Assembly (NCBI GenBank): GCA_000436535.1
Contig: FR886343.1
Coordinates: 179,067 to 219,495 of the forward strand
Length of the DNA: 40,429 nucleotides
Source of the DNA: Eubacterium sp. CAG:252
GTDB lineage: Bacteria; Bacillota; Clostridia; Lachnospirales; Lachnospiraceae
Reading direction: 5' to 3'
Under the pieces are notes generated by a model, which saw only the letters and a program-made list of their open reading frames with translations, was not told the DNA's origin and made no database searches. This document shows positions 7,859 to 17,462 of the stretch, piece by piece (within the stretch, counting starts at the first letter, position 1; every line of letters begins with the position of its first letter). A program made the position numbers and the translations under genes.

Positions 7859-9316
7859 ATGGATAGTACAATAGAGAACATGATTAACAGTATTGACTTA
7901 TCGGCTCCAGTTCCAGAATATGAGCCTATGAGACAGTATTATTATCTTAAGGCGTGCCGACAGATAGTAAAGGAAAAAGAAAATGAGCTTAACAGACCAC
8001 TTAAGGCTGTGGTTTCAACATTTGGGTGCCAGATGAATGCAAGAGACTCAGAGAAGCTTCTTGGAATACTCAAGGATATAGGCTATGTTGAGTCAGATGA
8101 TGAGGAAAGCGCAGACTTTGTTATATACAACACATGCACAGTAAGAGAGAATGCCAACTTAAGAGTATATGGAAGACTTGGACAGTTAAAGAAGGTTAAA
8201 AGAAACAACCATGAAATGATTATAGCAATGTGCGGCTGTATGATGCAGGAGCCGGAGGTTGTAGAAAAGATAAAGAGTTCATATAAGTTTGTTGATGTTG
8301 TATTTGGAACATTTAACATATTCAAGCTTGCAGAACTTTTATATAACAGATTTACATCTGACGAACAGATTATTGACATATGGGATTCAACCAAAGAGGT
8401 TGTTGAGGAACTTCCTACTTCAAGAAAGTATCCTTTTAAGTCAGGTGTCAATATTATGTTTGGCTGCAATAACTTCTGTACTTACTGTATAGTTCCATAT
8501 GTAAGAGGAAGAGAAAAGTCAAGGGAGCCAAAGGAAATAGTAAGAGAGATAGAAAGACTTGTAGCTGACGGTGTTAAGGAAGTTATGCTGCTTGGACAGA
8601 ATGTTAACTCTTATGGAAAGACACTTGAGGATAATGTTACATTTGCAGAGCTGTTAAGTGAAATAGCAAAGGTAGACGGACTTGAGAGAATAAGATTTAT
8701 GACACCACATCCAAAGGACCTTTCAGATGAACTTATAGAGGTTATAAGGGATAATCCTAAGGTGTGCAACCATATACATCTTCCACTCCAGTCAGGAAGC
8801 AGCAGACTTCTTAAGCTTATGAACAGACAGTATACTAAGGAGCATTATCTTGAACTTGTTGATAAGATAAGAAAAACTATTCCTGATATATCTATTACAA
8901 CTGATATTATCGTTGGTTTCCCTGGCGAGACAGAGGAAGATTTTGAAGATACTCTTGATGTTGTAAGAAAGGCAAAGTATGACAGTGCCTATACATTTAT
9001 CTACTCTAAGAGAACTGGTACACCTGCTGCCAAAATGGATGGACAGGTGCCTGAGGATGTTGTAAAGGAAAGATTTAACAGGCTTTTACAGACTGTTTCA
9101 GAGACAAGCCATGAACATATTAAAAGATACGAAGGCTGTGATATGGACGTACTTGTTGAAGATATTGACGACCACGACAGTGATTTCCTGACAGGAAGAA
9201 TGACTAACAATATTCTTGTTCACTTTAAGGGTGATAAAGAGCTTATTGGAACAGTTGTCAATGTCCATATGGATGAGTGCAAGGGCTTCTACTATATGGG
9301 AACTATGAATAACTAG
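7859..9316 (+). CDS. miaB: tRNA-2-methylthio-N6-dimethylallyladenosine synthase (MiaB)
   Basis: MiaB is a radical-SAM enzyme that adds a methylthio group to i6A37 of tRNAs, the step after MiaA. It has 485 residues. The N-terminal methylthiotransferase domain carries cluster cysteines in STFGCQMN (C57), NTCTVREN (C93) and CGCMMQ (C127). The radical-SAM CxxxCxxC motif is C203, C207 and C210 in FGCNNFCTYCIVPYVRGREK. A C-terminal TRAM domain follows after about residue 415 (HIKRYEGCDMDVLVEDI). An extra N-terminal leader of about 45 residues precedes the catalytic core, as is common in clostridial MiaB. The ATG has GAAAGGG upstream. It is followed by mutS and mutL and then miaA, so both enzymes of the ms2i6A pathway bracket the mismatch repair pair. 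Confidence 0.96.
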   Translation: MDSTIENMINSIDLSAPVPEYEPMRQYYYLKACRQIVKEKENELNRPLKAVVSTFGCQMNARDSEKLLGILKDIGYVESDDEESADFVIYNTCTVRENANLRVYGRLGQLKKVKRNNHEMIIAMCGCMMQEPEVVEKIKSSYKFVDVVFGTFNIFKLAELLYNRFTSDEQIIDIWDSTKEVVEELPTSRKYPFKSGVNIMFGCNNFCTYCIVPYVRGREKSREPKEIVREIERLVADGVKEVMLLGQNVNSYGKTLEDNVTFAELLSEIAKVDGLERIRFMTPHPKDLSDELIEVIRDNPKVCNHIHLPLQSGSSRLLKLMNRQYTKEHYLELVDKIRKTIPDISITTDIIVGFPGETEEDFEDTLDVVRKAKYDSAYTFIYSKRTGTPAAKMDGQVPEDVVKERFNRLLQTVSETSHEHIKRYEGCDMDVLVEDIDDHDSDFLTGRMTNNILVHFKGDKELIGTVVNVHMDECKGFYYMGTMNN

Positions 9317-9356
9317 AATAATTATAAATGTATATTAAATTGACTGGAGGATGAAG

Positions 9357-12011
9357 ATGGCAGAGTATTCACCAATGATGCAGCATTATCTTGCTACTAA
9401 GAATGAGTATAAGGACTGCATATTGTTTTATCGACTTGGTGATTTCTATGAAATGTTTTTTGAAGATGCACTTATTGTATCTAAGGAACTTGAGCTTACA
9501 TTAACAGGCAAAGATTGTGGACAGGAGGAACGTGCACCTATGTGCGGCGTTCCTTTTCATGCTGCTGAAACTTATATAAACAGGCTTGTGGCAGCAGGAC
9601 ATAAGGTAGCTATATGTGAGCAGATGGAAGACCCAAAGCAGGCAAAGGGAATAGTTAAAAGAGAAGTTATAAAGGTTGTAACACCGGGAACGAATATCAA
9701 TACACTTGGACTTGATGAAACAAAGAATAACTATATGATGAGTATAGTGTATCTTGGTGATAATCTTGGTGTATCCATAGCCGACTACTCAACAGGAGAT
9801 TTCTTTGTAACAGAGCTTGCCGGAGGAAGTGAGCTTATTGATGAGCTTAATAAGTTTGCTCCGTCCGAGATTATAACGAATGAATATTTCGCTATGAGCG
9901 GCATTAATCTTGAAGCTGTCAATGCAAAGCTTGGCATAACGATGTCGACACTTGATAACTGGTACTTCAATGAGGAAACATGCAGAAACAGGCTTCTTGA
10001 ACATTTTCATCTTGAAATGCTTGACGGTCTTGGTGTTAAGGATTACACGGTCGGTATTATTGCAGCAGGTGCGCTTCTTACATATCTTTATGAAACACAG
10101 AAAAGCACTATGCCGCATATTACTACACTTATGCCTTATTCATCCGGCAAGTATATGCTTATTGACAGTTCCTCAAGAAGAAACCTTGAACTTGTTGAAA
10201 CTATGCGTGAGAAGCAGAAGAAGGGCTCACTACTGTGGGTGCTTGATAAGACAAAAACCGCTATGGGAGCGCGTATGCTGCGCTCGTATATAGAACAGCC
10301 GCTTATCAACAAAGATGAGATAATAAGACGACAGGATGCAATAGAAGAGCTTAATGACTGTATGATAGACAGGGAAGAGTTAAGGGAATATCTTAATCCC
10401 GTGTATGATATGGAACGTATTATGACTAAGATAAGCTGTAAGACTGCCAATCCAAGGGACTTAATAGCGTTCAGGAATACACTTGAGATGATACCTCACA
10501 TTAAGCGTATTATAGGTAATTTTAAAGCGCCTATGTTTACAGACTGTTTTAATAAGATGGATGACCTGTCTGACCTTTACCAGCTTGTTCTTTTTGCAAT
10601 CGTTGATGAGCCGCCTATATCAGTGCGTGACGGCGGCATAATAAAAGAAGGCTATTCAGATGAAGCGGATGAGTTAAGAAATGCTAAGATTAAAGGAAAA
10701 GAATGGCTTTCTGAGCTTGAAATGCGTGAAAAGGAAAGAACAGGCATAAAGAACCTTAAGGTTAAGTTTAATAAGGTGTTTGGATATTATCTTGAGGTAA
10801 CGAACTCATTTAAGGATAAAGTTCCACCAGAATGGGTAAGAAAGCAGACACTTACCAATGCGGAGCGTTACACAACAGATGAGTTAAAGCACCTTGAGGA
10901 CGTTATACTCGGCGCGGAAGATAAGCTTTATTCACTCGAATATGACCTTTTCAGCGAAGTAAGGGAAAAGATTGCAGCAGAGGTTGTAAGAATACAGAAT
11001 ACAGCAAAGTCTGTCGCTATGGTGGATGCTCTTGTTTCGCTTTCAGTTGTTGCGACACAAAATAACTATGTAAAACCAAAGATTAATGATAAGGGCATAA
11101 TAGACATTAAGAACGGCAGACATCCTGTTGTTGAAAAGATGATAACTAATGATATGTTTATAGCCAATGATACATATCTTGATAATTCAGCCAACAGGGT
11201 AACTATAATAACAGGCCCTAATATGGCAGGTAAGTCTACATATATGCGACAGACTGCGCTTATAGTGCTTATGGCACAGACAGGAAGCTTTGTTCCGGCA
11301 GAGTCTGCCAATATATGTATAGTCGACAGGATATTTACAAGAGTCGGTGCTTCCGATGACCTTGCTTCAGGACAGTCGACATTTATGGTTGAGATGACTG
11401 AGGTTGCCAATATCCTAAGAAATGCAACTGCAAAGAGTCTTATCATACTTGATGAGATAGGACGTGGTACAAGTACATTTGACGGACTGAGTATAGCGTG
11501 GGCGGTTGTTGAGTATATTGCAAATACTAAGATATTAGGAGCAAAGACATTATTTGCAACGCATTACCATGAACTTACAGAACTTGAGGGAACGCTTGAT
11601 GGAGTGAATAATTACTGTATAGCTGTCAAGGAATGTGGTGATGATATAGTATTTCTGCGTAAGATTATAAAGGGTGGCGCTGATAAGAGTTATGGAATAC
11701 AGGTAGCAAAGCTTGCAGGAGTTCCGGAAACTGTTCTTAGCAGGGCCAAAGAACTTGTTGCAGAGTTAAGTGATGCTGATATATCACAGAAGGCAAAGGA
11801 TATTGCCCAGTACTCAAAGAAGCTTGAAAAGATGAATAACCAGTATAAAAAGATTAATGACCTTGAGGATAAGCAGATGTCACTTTTTGATACTGTTAAG
11901 GATGATGACATAATATCTGATATTAAAGAGCTTGATATAAGCAATATGACACCTATAGATGCGCTTAATACACTTTATAAGCTGCAGGGAAAGGTTAAGA
12001 ACCGCTGGTAG
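9357..12011 (+). CDS. mutS: DNA mismatch recognition protein MutS
   Basis: MutS binds mismatches and small loops and recruits MutL. The 884-residue protein has the N-terminal mismatch-reading motif GDFYEMF (F30 and E32), connector, lever and clamp domains. The C-terminal ATPase has GPNMAGKSTYMRQ, FMVEMTEVANIL, LDEIGRGTSTFDG and ATHYHEL. A short C-terminal tail with KQMSLF may bind the beta clamp; that is inferred from the QxSLF-like form. The start at 9357 is preferred over ATG 9351 because TGGAGG (9345-9350) abuts 9351 but is six bases from 9357, and because MAEYSPMM aligns with the Bacillus MutS N-terminus. mutL begins 14 bases downstream. Confidence 0.97.
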   Translation: MAEYSPMMQHYLATKNEYKDCILFYRLGDFYEMFFEDALIVSKELELTLTGKDCGQEERAPMCGVPFHAAETYINRLVAAGHKVAICEQMEDPKQAKGIVKREVIKVVTPGTNINTLGLDETKNNYMMSIVYLGDNLGVSIADYSTGDFFVTELAGGSELIDELNKFAPSEIITNEYFAMSGINLEAVNAKLGITMSTLDNWYFNEETCRNRLLEHFHLEMLDGLGVKDYTVGIIAAGALLTYLYETQKSTMPHITTLMPYSSGKYMLIDSSSRRNLELVETMREKQKKGSLLWVLDKTKTAMGARMLRSYIEQPLINKDEIIRRQDAIEELNDCMIDREELREYLNPVYDMERIMTKISCKTANPRDLIAFRNTLEMIPHIKRIIGNFKAPMFTDCFNKMDDLSDLYQLVLFAIVDEPPISVRDGGIIKEGYSDEADELRNAKIKGKEWLSELEMREKERTGIKNLKVKFNKVFGYYLEVTNSFKDKVPPEWVRKQTLTNAERYTTDELKHLEDVILGAEDKLYSLEYDLFSEVREKIAAEVVRIQNTAKSVAMVDALVSLSVVATQNNYVKPKINDKGIIDIKNGRHPVVEKMITNDMFIANDTYLDNSANRVTIITGPNMAGKSTYMRQTALIVLMAQTGSFVPAESANICIVDRIFTRVGASDDLASGQSTFMVEMTEVANILRNATAKSLIILDEIGRGTSTFDGLSIAWAVVEYIANTKILGAKTLFATHYHELTELEGTLDGVNNYCIAVKECGDDIVFLRKIIKGGADKSYGIQVAKLAGVPETVLSRAKELVAELSDADISQKAKDIAQYSKKLEKMNNQYKKINDLEDKQMSLFDTVKDDDIISDIKELDISNMTPIDALNTLYKLQGKVKNRW

Positions 12012-12025
12012 AAAGGAGAAAGACA

Positions 12026-14140
12026 TTGGGAATTCAACTGCTTGACCAGAATACTATCAATAAGATTGCAGCGGGGGAGGTCATTGAAAGACCATCCTCT
12101 GTTGTTAAGGAGTTAGTGGAAAATGCTATTGATGCCGGAGCTATGGCAATTACTGTTGAGATAAAGGAAGGCGGAATTTCATTTATAAGGGTTACAGATA
12201 ATGGCTCTGGAATTAATAAAAATGAGATAGATATCGCTTTTAAAAGACACGCAACAAGTAAGATTAAATCGATAGAGGACCTTATAACCGTTTCTTCTCT
12301 GGGCTTCAGAGGTGAGGCACTTGCCAGCATATCAGCAGTTTCGCAGGTGGAGCTTATAACAAAGACTAAGGACAGCATTACAGGTACAAGGTACATATCA
12401 GAGGGCGGACAGAAAATGTCCAACGAAGATATAGGCGCACCTGACGGAACAACATTTATTGTGCGCAATCTATTCTTTAATACACCTGTAAGAAGAAAGT
12501 TCCTAAAGTCGGCGGCAACGGAGGCAGGCTATATTAATTCGCTTATGCAGTATCTTGCACTGTCGCATCCTGATATATCTTTCAGGTTTATTAATAATAA
12601 CCAGAACAAGCTTCACACATCGGGTAATATGAAGCTTAAGGACATTATATACAATGTCTATGGCAGGGATATCACGGCTAATCTTTATGAGGTGAACAGC
12701 TCTGCCAATAATATAAAGATTGAGGGTTATATCGGAAAGCCTTTCGTAAACCGTGGAAACAGGACGTATGAGAATTATTATATTAATGGCAGATATATTA
12801 AGAGTGGTATTATAAACAGGGCTATTGAGGCAGGTTATAAAGGTTTTATAATGCCGCACAATTATCCGTTTACTGTTCTCCATTTTACTATCAATCCTAA
12901 GATTATAGATGTCAATGTGCATCCTACAAAGATGGAGTTAAGATTTTCTGATAATGAGTATGTATACAATTTTGTGTACGATACCATACTGTCTACGCTT
13001 AAGGGCAAGGAGCTTGTTGCAAAGGTTGAGGCTGACGGACAGGTTATGCAGCATATACGAAAAGATATGTTAGATGAAGGTGAGAAGGATAAGAAGCCAG
13101 AAAATATTCCAAACGTGAATAATGACAGGCAGCAGAATATTGAGAGTGCTGTACAGAGTGATACGGTTAAGGATATAGAAAATGTCAAAAATGACTCTTC
13201 TGTACAGACGACTGTTAATAAAATAGTCGATGCAGGTATGTCAGAGGGGCAGCCAGCAGGTAGTGATAACGATAAAGTTGTACGAAATATAGATAATGTC
13301 ATAGGAAATAAGGCAGAAATATGCCCATCATCATCGGCTGTAACGCTGGTGCCTGAAAGTACTTATAAAGAACAGCAGGAAAATCGCAATGAAGTACAAA
13401 CTACATTAACTCCAGCTACAAAGACAAGATTACCAGAACCTTTTGAAGTAAAACGCTCAGAAGCTATGGTAAAGGATGATGAAAAGAAGTATCAGGCAGA
13501 GGTCAAGGCAAAGCCGGAACAGATGTCGATGTTTAAGGATAAGCTGCTTGATGAGGATAATAAGAATAACTACAGGATAATAGGCCAGCTTTTTGATACA
13601 TACTGGCTTATTGAATTTGAAGACAGATTTTATATGATGGACCAGCACGCAGCACACGAAAAAGTGCTGTATGAGCGTATGATGAAGAAGATAAAGGAAC
13701 ATCATATTGATACACAGATGATTATGCCGCCTATTATTCTTACTCTTAATATGAATGAGGAGGAAGTTCTTAAGCGCAATATGCCGGTATTTACGAAGAT
13801 GGGATATGAGATAGAGGAATTCGGCGGTAATGAATATAAGGTGACAGGTATTCCGGCAGGTTTTCCAAAGCTTGACTACAGGCAGATGCTTATGGACCTT
13901 ATAGATGGTCTTATGCGCGAAGGCAGAATGTCTGATATGGATATACTTACGGAAAAGGTTGCCTCAATGTCGTGCAAAGCTGCAATAAAGGGTAATAACA
14001 AAATATCCTATGAGGAAGCTAAGGAACTTATGAATGAGCTTATGAAAGCGGATAATCCATATAACTGTCCTCACGGAAGACCAACACTCATAGTTATGAG
14101 TAAGTATGATATAGAGAAAAAGTTTAAGCGTATAGTGTAA
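12026..14140 (+). CDS. mutL: DNA mismatch repair protein MutL with endonuclease motif
   Basis: MutL couples MutS to strand excision. The 704 residues start with a GHKL ATPase: VENAIDAGA (E32 and N33), DNGSGI and GFRGEALASI. A hydrophilic linker spans about 345-500 and is low in conservation. The C-terminal dimerisation domain bears the metal-dependent nicking endonuclease motif DQHAAHEKVLYE and CPHGRPT near the end, as expected in bacteria without MutH. The start is TTG at 12026, with AAGGAG (12013-12018) seven bases upstream and the family N-terminus IQLLDQNTINKIAAGEV following at once. It lies directly behind mutS in one transcription unit. Confidence 0.96.
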   Translation: MGIQLLDQNTINKIAAGEVIERPSSVVKELVENAIDAGAMAITVEIKEGGISFIRVTDNGSGINKNEIDIAFKRHATSKIKSIEDLITVSSLGFRGEALASISAVSQVELITKTKDSITGTRYISEGGQKMSNEDIGAPDGTTFIVRNLFFNTPVRRKFLKSAATEAGYINSLMQYLALSHPDISFRFINNNQNKLHTSGNMKLKDIIYNVYGRDITANLYEVNSSANNIKIEGYIGKPFVNRGNRTYENYYINGRYIKSGIINRAIEAGYKGFIMPHNYPFTVLHFTINPKIIDVNVHPTKMELRFSDNEYVYNFVYDTILSTLKGKELVAKVEADGQVMQHIRKDMLDEGEKDKKPENIPNVNNDRQQNIESAVQSDTVKDIENVKNDSSVQTTVNKIVDAGMSEGQPAGSDNDKVVRNIDNVIGNKAEICPSSSAVTLVPESTYKEQQENRNEVQTTLTPATKTRLPEPFEVKRSEAMVKDDEKKYQAEVKAKPEQMSMFKDKLLDEDNKNNYRIIGQLFDTYWLIEFEDRFYMMDQHAAHEKVLYERMMKKIKEHHIDTQMIMPPIILTLNMNEEEVLKRNMPVFTKMGYEIEEFGGNEYKVTGIPAGFPKLDYRQMLMDLIDGLMREGRMSDMDILTEKVASMSCKAAIKGNNKISYEEAKELMNELMKADNPYNCPHGRPTLIVMSKYDIEKKFKRIV

Positions 14141-14179
14141 AATTATACGCAGAAGACGTGCACAGAAAAGAGGATTAAT

Positions 14180-15130
14180 ATGGAAAAACAACCTTTAGTT
14201 ATACTGACAGGTCCGACTGCGGTTGGAAAAACGTCTTTATCAATTAGTCTTGCAAAGGCGATAGGTGCTGAGATTATCAGCGCAGACTCTATGCAGGTAT
14301 ATAAGGGTATGGACATAGGAACTGCCAAGATAAGGCAGGAGGAAATGCAGGGCGTTAAGCATTATCTTATAGATGTTATGTCACCAGATGAGGAATTTGA
14401 CATAACTGTGTTTAAAAAGATGGCGTGTGAGGCGATAGATAAGATAAGAGCCAATGGACATATACCTCTTATCGTAGGCGGTACGGGCTTTTATATACAG
14501 TCAGTTCTTTATGATATCGAATTTGATAATGCAGATAAAGATACATCATACAGGGATGAGCTTTACAGGCTTGCAGAACAGAATGGGCCTATGTATCTTC
14601 ACAATATGCTGAGGGAGATTGATGAAAAGTCGGCAGATACTATTCATTACAACAATGTCAAAAGAGTTGCAAGAGCGATAGAGTATTATAAACAGACAGG
14701 TATGAAGATATCAGAGCATAATGAGGAGCAGAGAAAAAAAGACTCACCTTATAATTATGTTTATTTTGTGCTGAATGATGACAGAAAGCTTTTATATGAC
14801 AGAATTAATAAAAGAGTTGATGCAATGTTTGATGAGGGGCTTATAGAGGAAGTCAGAAAACTTAAGGAAAGAGGCATCGGCAGAGATGCAACATCTATGC
14901 AGGCTATAGGTTATAAGGAAGTCCTTGATTATCTTGACGGATTATGTACTCTTGATGAGCTTAAGGAAAATATAAAGAATAACACAAGACATTTTTCAAA
15001 AAGACAGATAACGTGGTTTAAAAGAGAAGAGGACATAGAGTGGATTAATCTTGAAGAATTCGGACATAACAGGGAAAATGTGCTTGAATATATGTTAAAT
15101 ATCTTAGAAGATAAGAATATAGTTGCATAA
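14180..15130 (+). CDS. miaA: tRNA dimethylallyltransferase (MiaA)
   Basis: MiaA transfers a dimethylallyl group to A37 of tRNAs reading UNN codons, making the substrate of MiaB. The 316 residues include the P-loop GPTAVGKTS (about 10-18), the substrate motif ADSMQVYKGMDIGTAK, GGTGFYIQSVLY, the tRNA-contact stretch DRINKRVDAM and SMQAIGYKE, and FSKRQITWFKR near the C-terminus. The ATG follows AGAGGATTAAT. The gene follows mutL by 39 bases. In many Firmicutes hfq comes directly after miaA; here the next gene is the YnbB-like PLP enzyme and no hfq frame is visible between them. Confidence 0.96.
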   Translation: MEKQPLVILTGPTAVGKTSLSISLAKAIGAEIISADSMQVYKGMDIGTAKIRQEEMQGVKHYLIDVMSPDEEFDITVFKKMACEAIDKIRANGHIPLIVGGTGFYIQSVLYDIEFDNADKDTSYRDELYRLAEQNGPMYLHNMLREIDEKSADTIHYNNVKRVARAIEYYKQTGMKISEHNEEQRKKDSPYNYVYFVLNDDRKLLYDRINKRVDAMFDEGLIEEVRKLKERGIGRDATSMQAIGYKEVLDYLDGLCTLDELKENIKNNTRHFSKRQITWFKREEDIEWINLEEFGHNRENVLEYMLNILEDKNIVA

Positions 15131-15244
15131 TATCAGGATTAAGTATAAAGTATGTGATGATGTAAAATTAAGCTGTCAACACATTTGTATAAGTAAGATG
15201 ACGGGCAGCAGACAAATAACTAAAGTTAATGGAAGAGGAAGAAT

Positions 15245-16525
15245 ATGAAAGATATGTATTGTGGCCAGCTTGGAATAAGCAAGGAAGTGTATAACTATGG
15301 CCAGCAGGTGCTAGAAGGACTTAAGGAAAGATTTGATAAAATTGATGAAGTTGCAGAATATAACCAGCTTAAGGTGCTTAGTGCCATGCAGAAGAATAAA
15401 GTTGCAGAAATGCATCTTTCTGGAACAAGCGGATATGGATATAATGACGAGGGAAGAGATACTCTTGAGAGAATATATGCTGATATATTCAAGACTGAGG
15501 ATGCGCTTGTAAGACCACAGATTATATGTGGAACACATGCCCTTAATGTGGCTATATCATCTAACCTTCGTCCGGGTGATGAACTTTTATCACCAGTTGG
15601 TAAGCCATATGATACTATGGATGAGATTATCGGTATAAGGCCATCTAAGGGAAGTCTTGCTGAGTATAATATAAGTTACAGACAGGTAGACCTTCTTGCT
15701 GATGGCAGTTTTGACTATGATGGAATAAGAAAAGCCATTAATGAAAAGACAAAGCTTGTAACTATACAGCGTTCAAAGGGATATGCCACACGTCCTACAC
15801 TTTCTGTAGAAAGAATAGGTGAGCTTATTAAGTTTATAAAGGACATTAAGCCCGATGTCATATGTATGGTGGATAACTGCTATGGTGAATTTGTTGAAAA
15901 GATAGAGCCATCTGAGGTCGGGGCTGATATGGTTGTCGGTTCTCTTATTAAAAATCCAGGTGGCGGTCTTGCGCCTTGTGGTGGTTATATAGCCGGACGT
16001 AAGGACTGCATAGAGCAGGCTGCTTACAGGCTTTCTTCACCGGGACTTGGAAAGGAAGTCGGTGCTACTATTAATGTCAATAAGGACTTTTATCAGGGAC
16101 TTTTCCTTGCGCCTACAGTTGTTGCAGGTGCGCTTAAGGGTGCCATATTTGCTGCAAATGTGTATGAAAATGCTGGTTTTAAGTGTATTCCGGATGCAAC
16201 TGAGGAAAGATATGACATTATACAGGCAGTTGAGCTTGGAACTAAGGAAGGTCTTGTTGCATTTTGTAAGGGGATTCAGGCAGCAGCGCCAGTTGACAGC
16301 TTTGTCACTCCTGAACCTTGGGCTATGCCGGGATATGACTCAGATGTAATTATGGCAGCAGGTGCATTTGTACAGGGTTCTTCTATAGAGCTTAGTGCAG
16401 ATGGTCCGGTAAAAGAGCCATATGCTGTGTACTTCCAGGGTGGACTTACATGGTATCATGCAAAGTTTGGTATTATGATGAGTATGCAGAAAATGTATGA
16501 AAAAGGACTTCTTAAGATTAATTAA
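15245..16525 (+). CDS. PLP-dependent YnbB/methionine gamma-lyase-like family protein
   Basis: This 426-residue protein belongs to the family annotated as methionine gamma-lyase family or aluminium resistance protein (Pfam Met_gamma_lyase type). It has a fold-type I aminotransferase-like core. CGTHAL (95-100) is the phosphate-binding turn, VDNCYGEF near 209-216 holds the PLP-ring aspartate, and GSLIKNPGGG carries the probable Schiff-base lysine K236. A glycine-rich HLSGTSGYGYNDEGRD segment near 57-72 is typical. The true substrate of this family is not settled. In Bacillus the relative ynbB also lies near miaA, so the context is conserved. The ATG is preceded by GGAAGAGGAAG. The long 3-prime gap to radC holds structured DNA. 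Confidence 0.9.
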   Translation: MKDMYCGQLGISKEVYNYGQQVLEGLKERFDKIDEVAEYNQLKVLSAMQKNKVAEMHLSGTSGYGYNDEGRDTLERIYADIFKTEDALVRPQIICGTHALNVAISSNLRPGDELLSPVGKPYDTMDEIIGIRPSKGSLAEYNISYRQVDLLADGSFDYDGIRKAINEKTKLVTIQRSKGYATRPTLSVERIGELIKFIKDIKPDVICMVDNCYGEFVEKIEPSEVGADMVVGSLIKNPGGGLAPCGGYIAGRKDCIEQAAYRLSSPGLGKEVGATINVNKDFYQGLFLAPTVVAGALKGAIFAANVYENAGFKCIPDATEERYDIIQAVELGTKEGLVAFCKGIQAAAPVDSFVTPEPWAMPGYDSDVIMAAGAFVQGSSIELSADGPVKEPYAVYFQGGLTWYHAKFGIMMSMQKMYEKGLLKIN

Positions 16526-16540
16526 TTGTGATATACTATT

Positions 16541-16707
16541 TTAGGCTGTTTTGGAATATTTTATTGTAATGAGAGGTTGTATTCCAATAAAAATACTGAT
16601 AAAATAGCCGTGTACATATCAAGGATATGTAATGTATACACGAATGGAACGGCAGGTATTATTGGCGTTGTACCTGACATTCCGTTTTATAAGATTAATA
16701 CGTCTTA
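16541..16707 (+). other. three- to four-hairpin structured region before radC
   Basis: The 193-base gap between the PLP enzyme and radC is packed with inverted repeats. Stem A pairs GGCTGTTTT (16544-16552) with AAAATAGCC (16601-16609); inside it TATTTTATTG pairs with CAATAAAAATA. A competing pair GGAATA (16553-16558) with TATTCC (16580-16585) uses the same bases. Stem B pairs ACATATC (16614-16620) with GATATGT (16624-16630), with GTGT/ACAC outside. Stem C pairs CAGGTA (16653-16658) with TACCTG (16671-16676), extended by GGAA/TTCC. A small ATACG/CGTAT hairpin lies at about 16698-16712. It could hold the terminator of the upstream gene, a leader RNA or a decayed mobile repeat. Confidence 0.6.
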
Positions 16708-16718
16708 TCGTATGATTT

Positions 16719-17417
16719 ATGAGTGATAATTTAATATGTGAAAAAGATGAGATTAAGGATTTAATGCCCTACGAGAAGTGCATGGCATTAGGTGCTAACA
16801 GCCTGACTGACACGGAGCTTGTTGCAGCCATAATAAAGACCGGAACTTCTGGTAAGTCTGCAAAGGAGCTTGCCACAGATATACTGGACAGTGCAGGGTG
16901 CAGGGGACTTACGGGTCTTATTGATATGTCTTTAGAGCAGCTTATGGATATAAAAGGCATAGGTATGGCTAAGGCAGCACAGCTTAAGTGCATATGTGAG
17001 CTGTCAAGGCGCATTGCTAAAAAGCAGGCTTCTGACAGGCTGGATTTTTCTTCTCCCTCTGCCATAGCAGAGTATTATATGGAGGATATGCGCCATCTGT
17101 CAAAGGAAAGACTTGTGCTTATTATGCTTGACAGCAGGCTTCGTCTTATAAAGGACGTTGTGTTGTCAGTTGGAACTATCAACAGTTCGCCCATATCACC
17201 GTCAGAGGTGTTTTATGAGGCGTGCAGGAACAGGGCTGTAAGTATAGTGCTGCTTCACAATCATCCGAGTGGTGACTCTAATCCTAGCAGACAAGATATA
17301 GAAGTAACCATTCAGGTGCTTAAAGCAGGCAGGATTCTTGGAATACATCTTATAGATCATATAATTATTGGAGATAATAATTACACAAGTTTAAATGAAT
17401 ATGGCTGCTTTGAATAA
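16719..17417 (+). CDS. radC: RadC (JAB/MPN-domain) protein
   Basis: RadC-family proteins carry an N-terminal helix-hairpin-helix region and a C-terminal JAMM metalloprotease-like domain. Their cellular role is unsettled, and the old DNA-repair assignment is not secure. The 232 residues show IKDLMPYEKCMALGANSL at the start, the HhH-like DIKGIGMAKAAQLKCI near 70-85, and the zinc signature HNHPSGDSNPSRQD near 178-191, with an upstream Glu in SPSEVFYEA. The ATG at 16719 fits the family N-terminus, but no ribosome site is visible in the ten bases before it, which is unusual among its neighbours. mreB follows closely. Confidence 0.93.
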   Translation: MSDNLICEKDEIKDLMPYEKCMALGANSLTDTELVAAIIKTGTSGKSAKELATDILDSAGCRGLTGLIDMSLEQLMDIKGIGMAKAAQLKCICELSRRIAKKQASDRLDFSSPSAIAEYYMEDMRHLSKERLVLIMLDSRLRLIKDVVLSVGTINSSPISPSEVFYEACRNRAVSIVLLHNHPSGDSNPSRQDIEVTIQVLKAGRILGIHLIDHIIIGDNNYTSLNEYGCFE

Positions 17418-17462
17418 TAGCAAGGCAGTATGGATATTCAGATACAGGAAAGGAAAAAAAGT

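Noticed and set aside
9952..10293. 113-residue plus-strand frame inside mutS
   Set aside because: It lies wholly in another frame of a well-conserved mutS region, has no ribosome site and shows no recognisable domain.
12862..13302. 146-residue minus-strand frame opposite mutL
   Set aside because: It is antisense to the mutL linker; Ser/Leu-rich composition is typical of reverse frames of Lys/Asp-rich coding DNA here.
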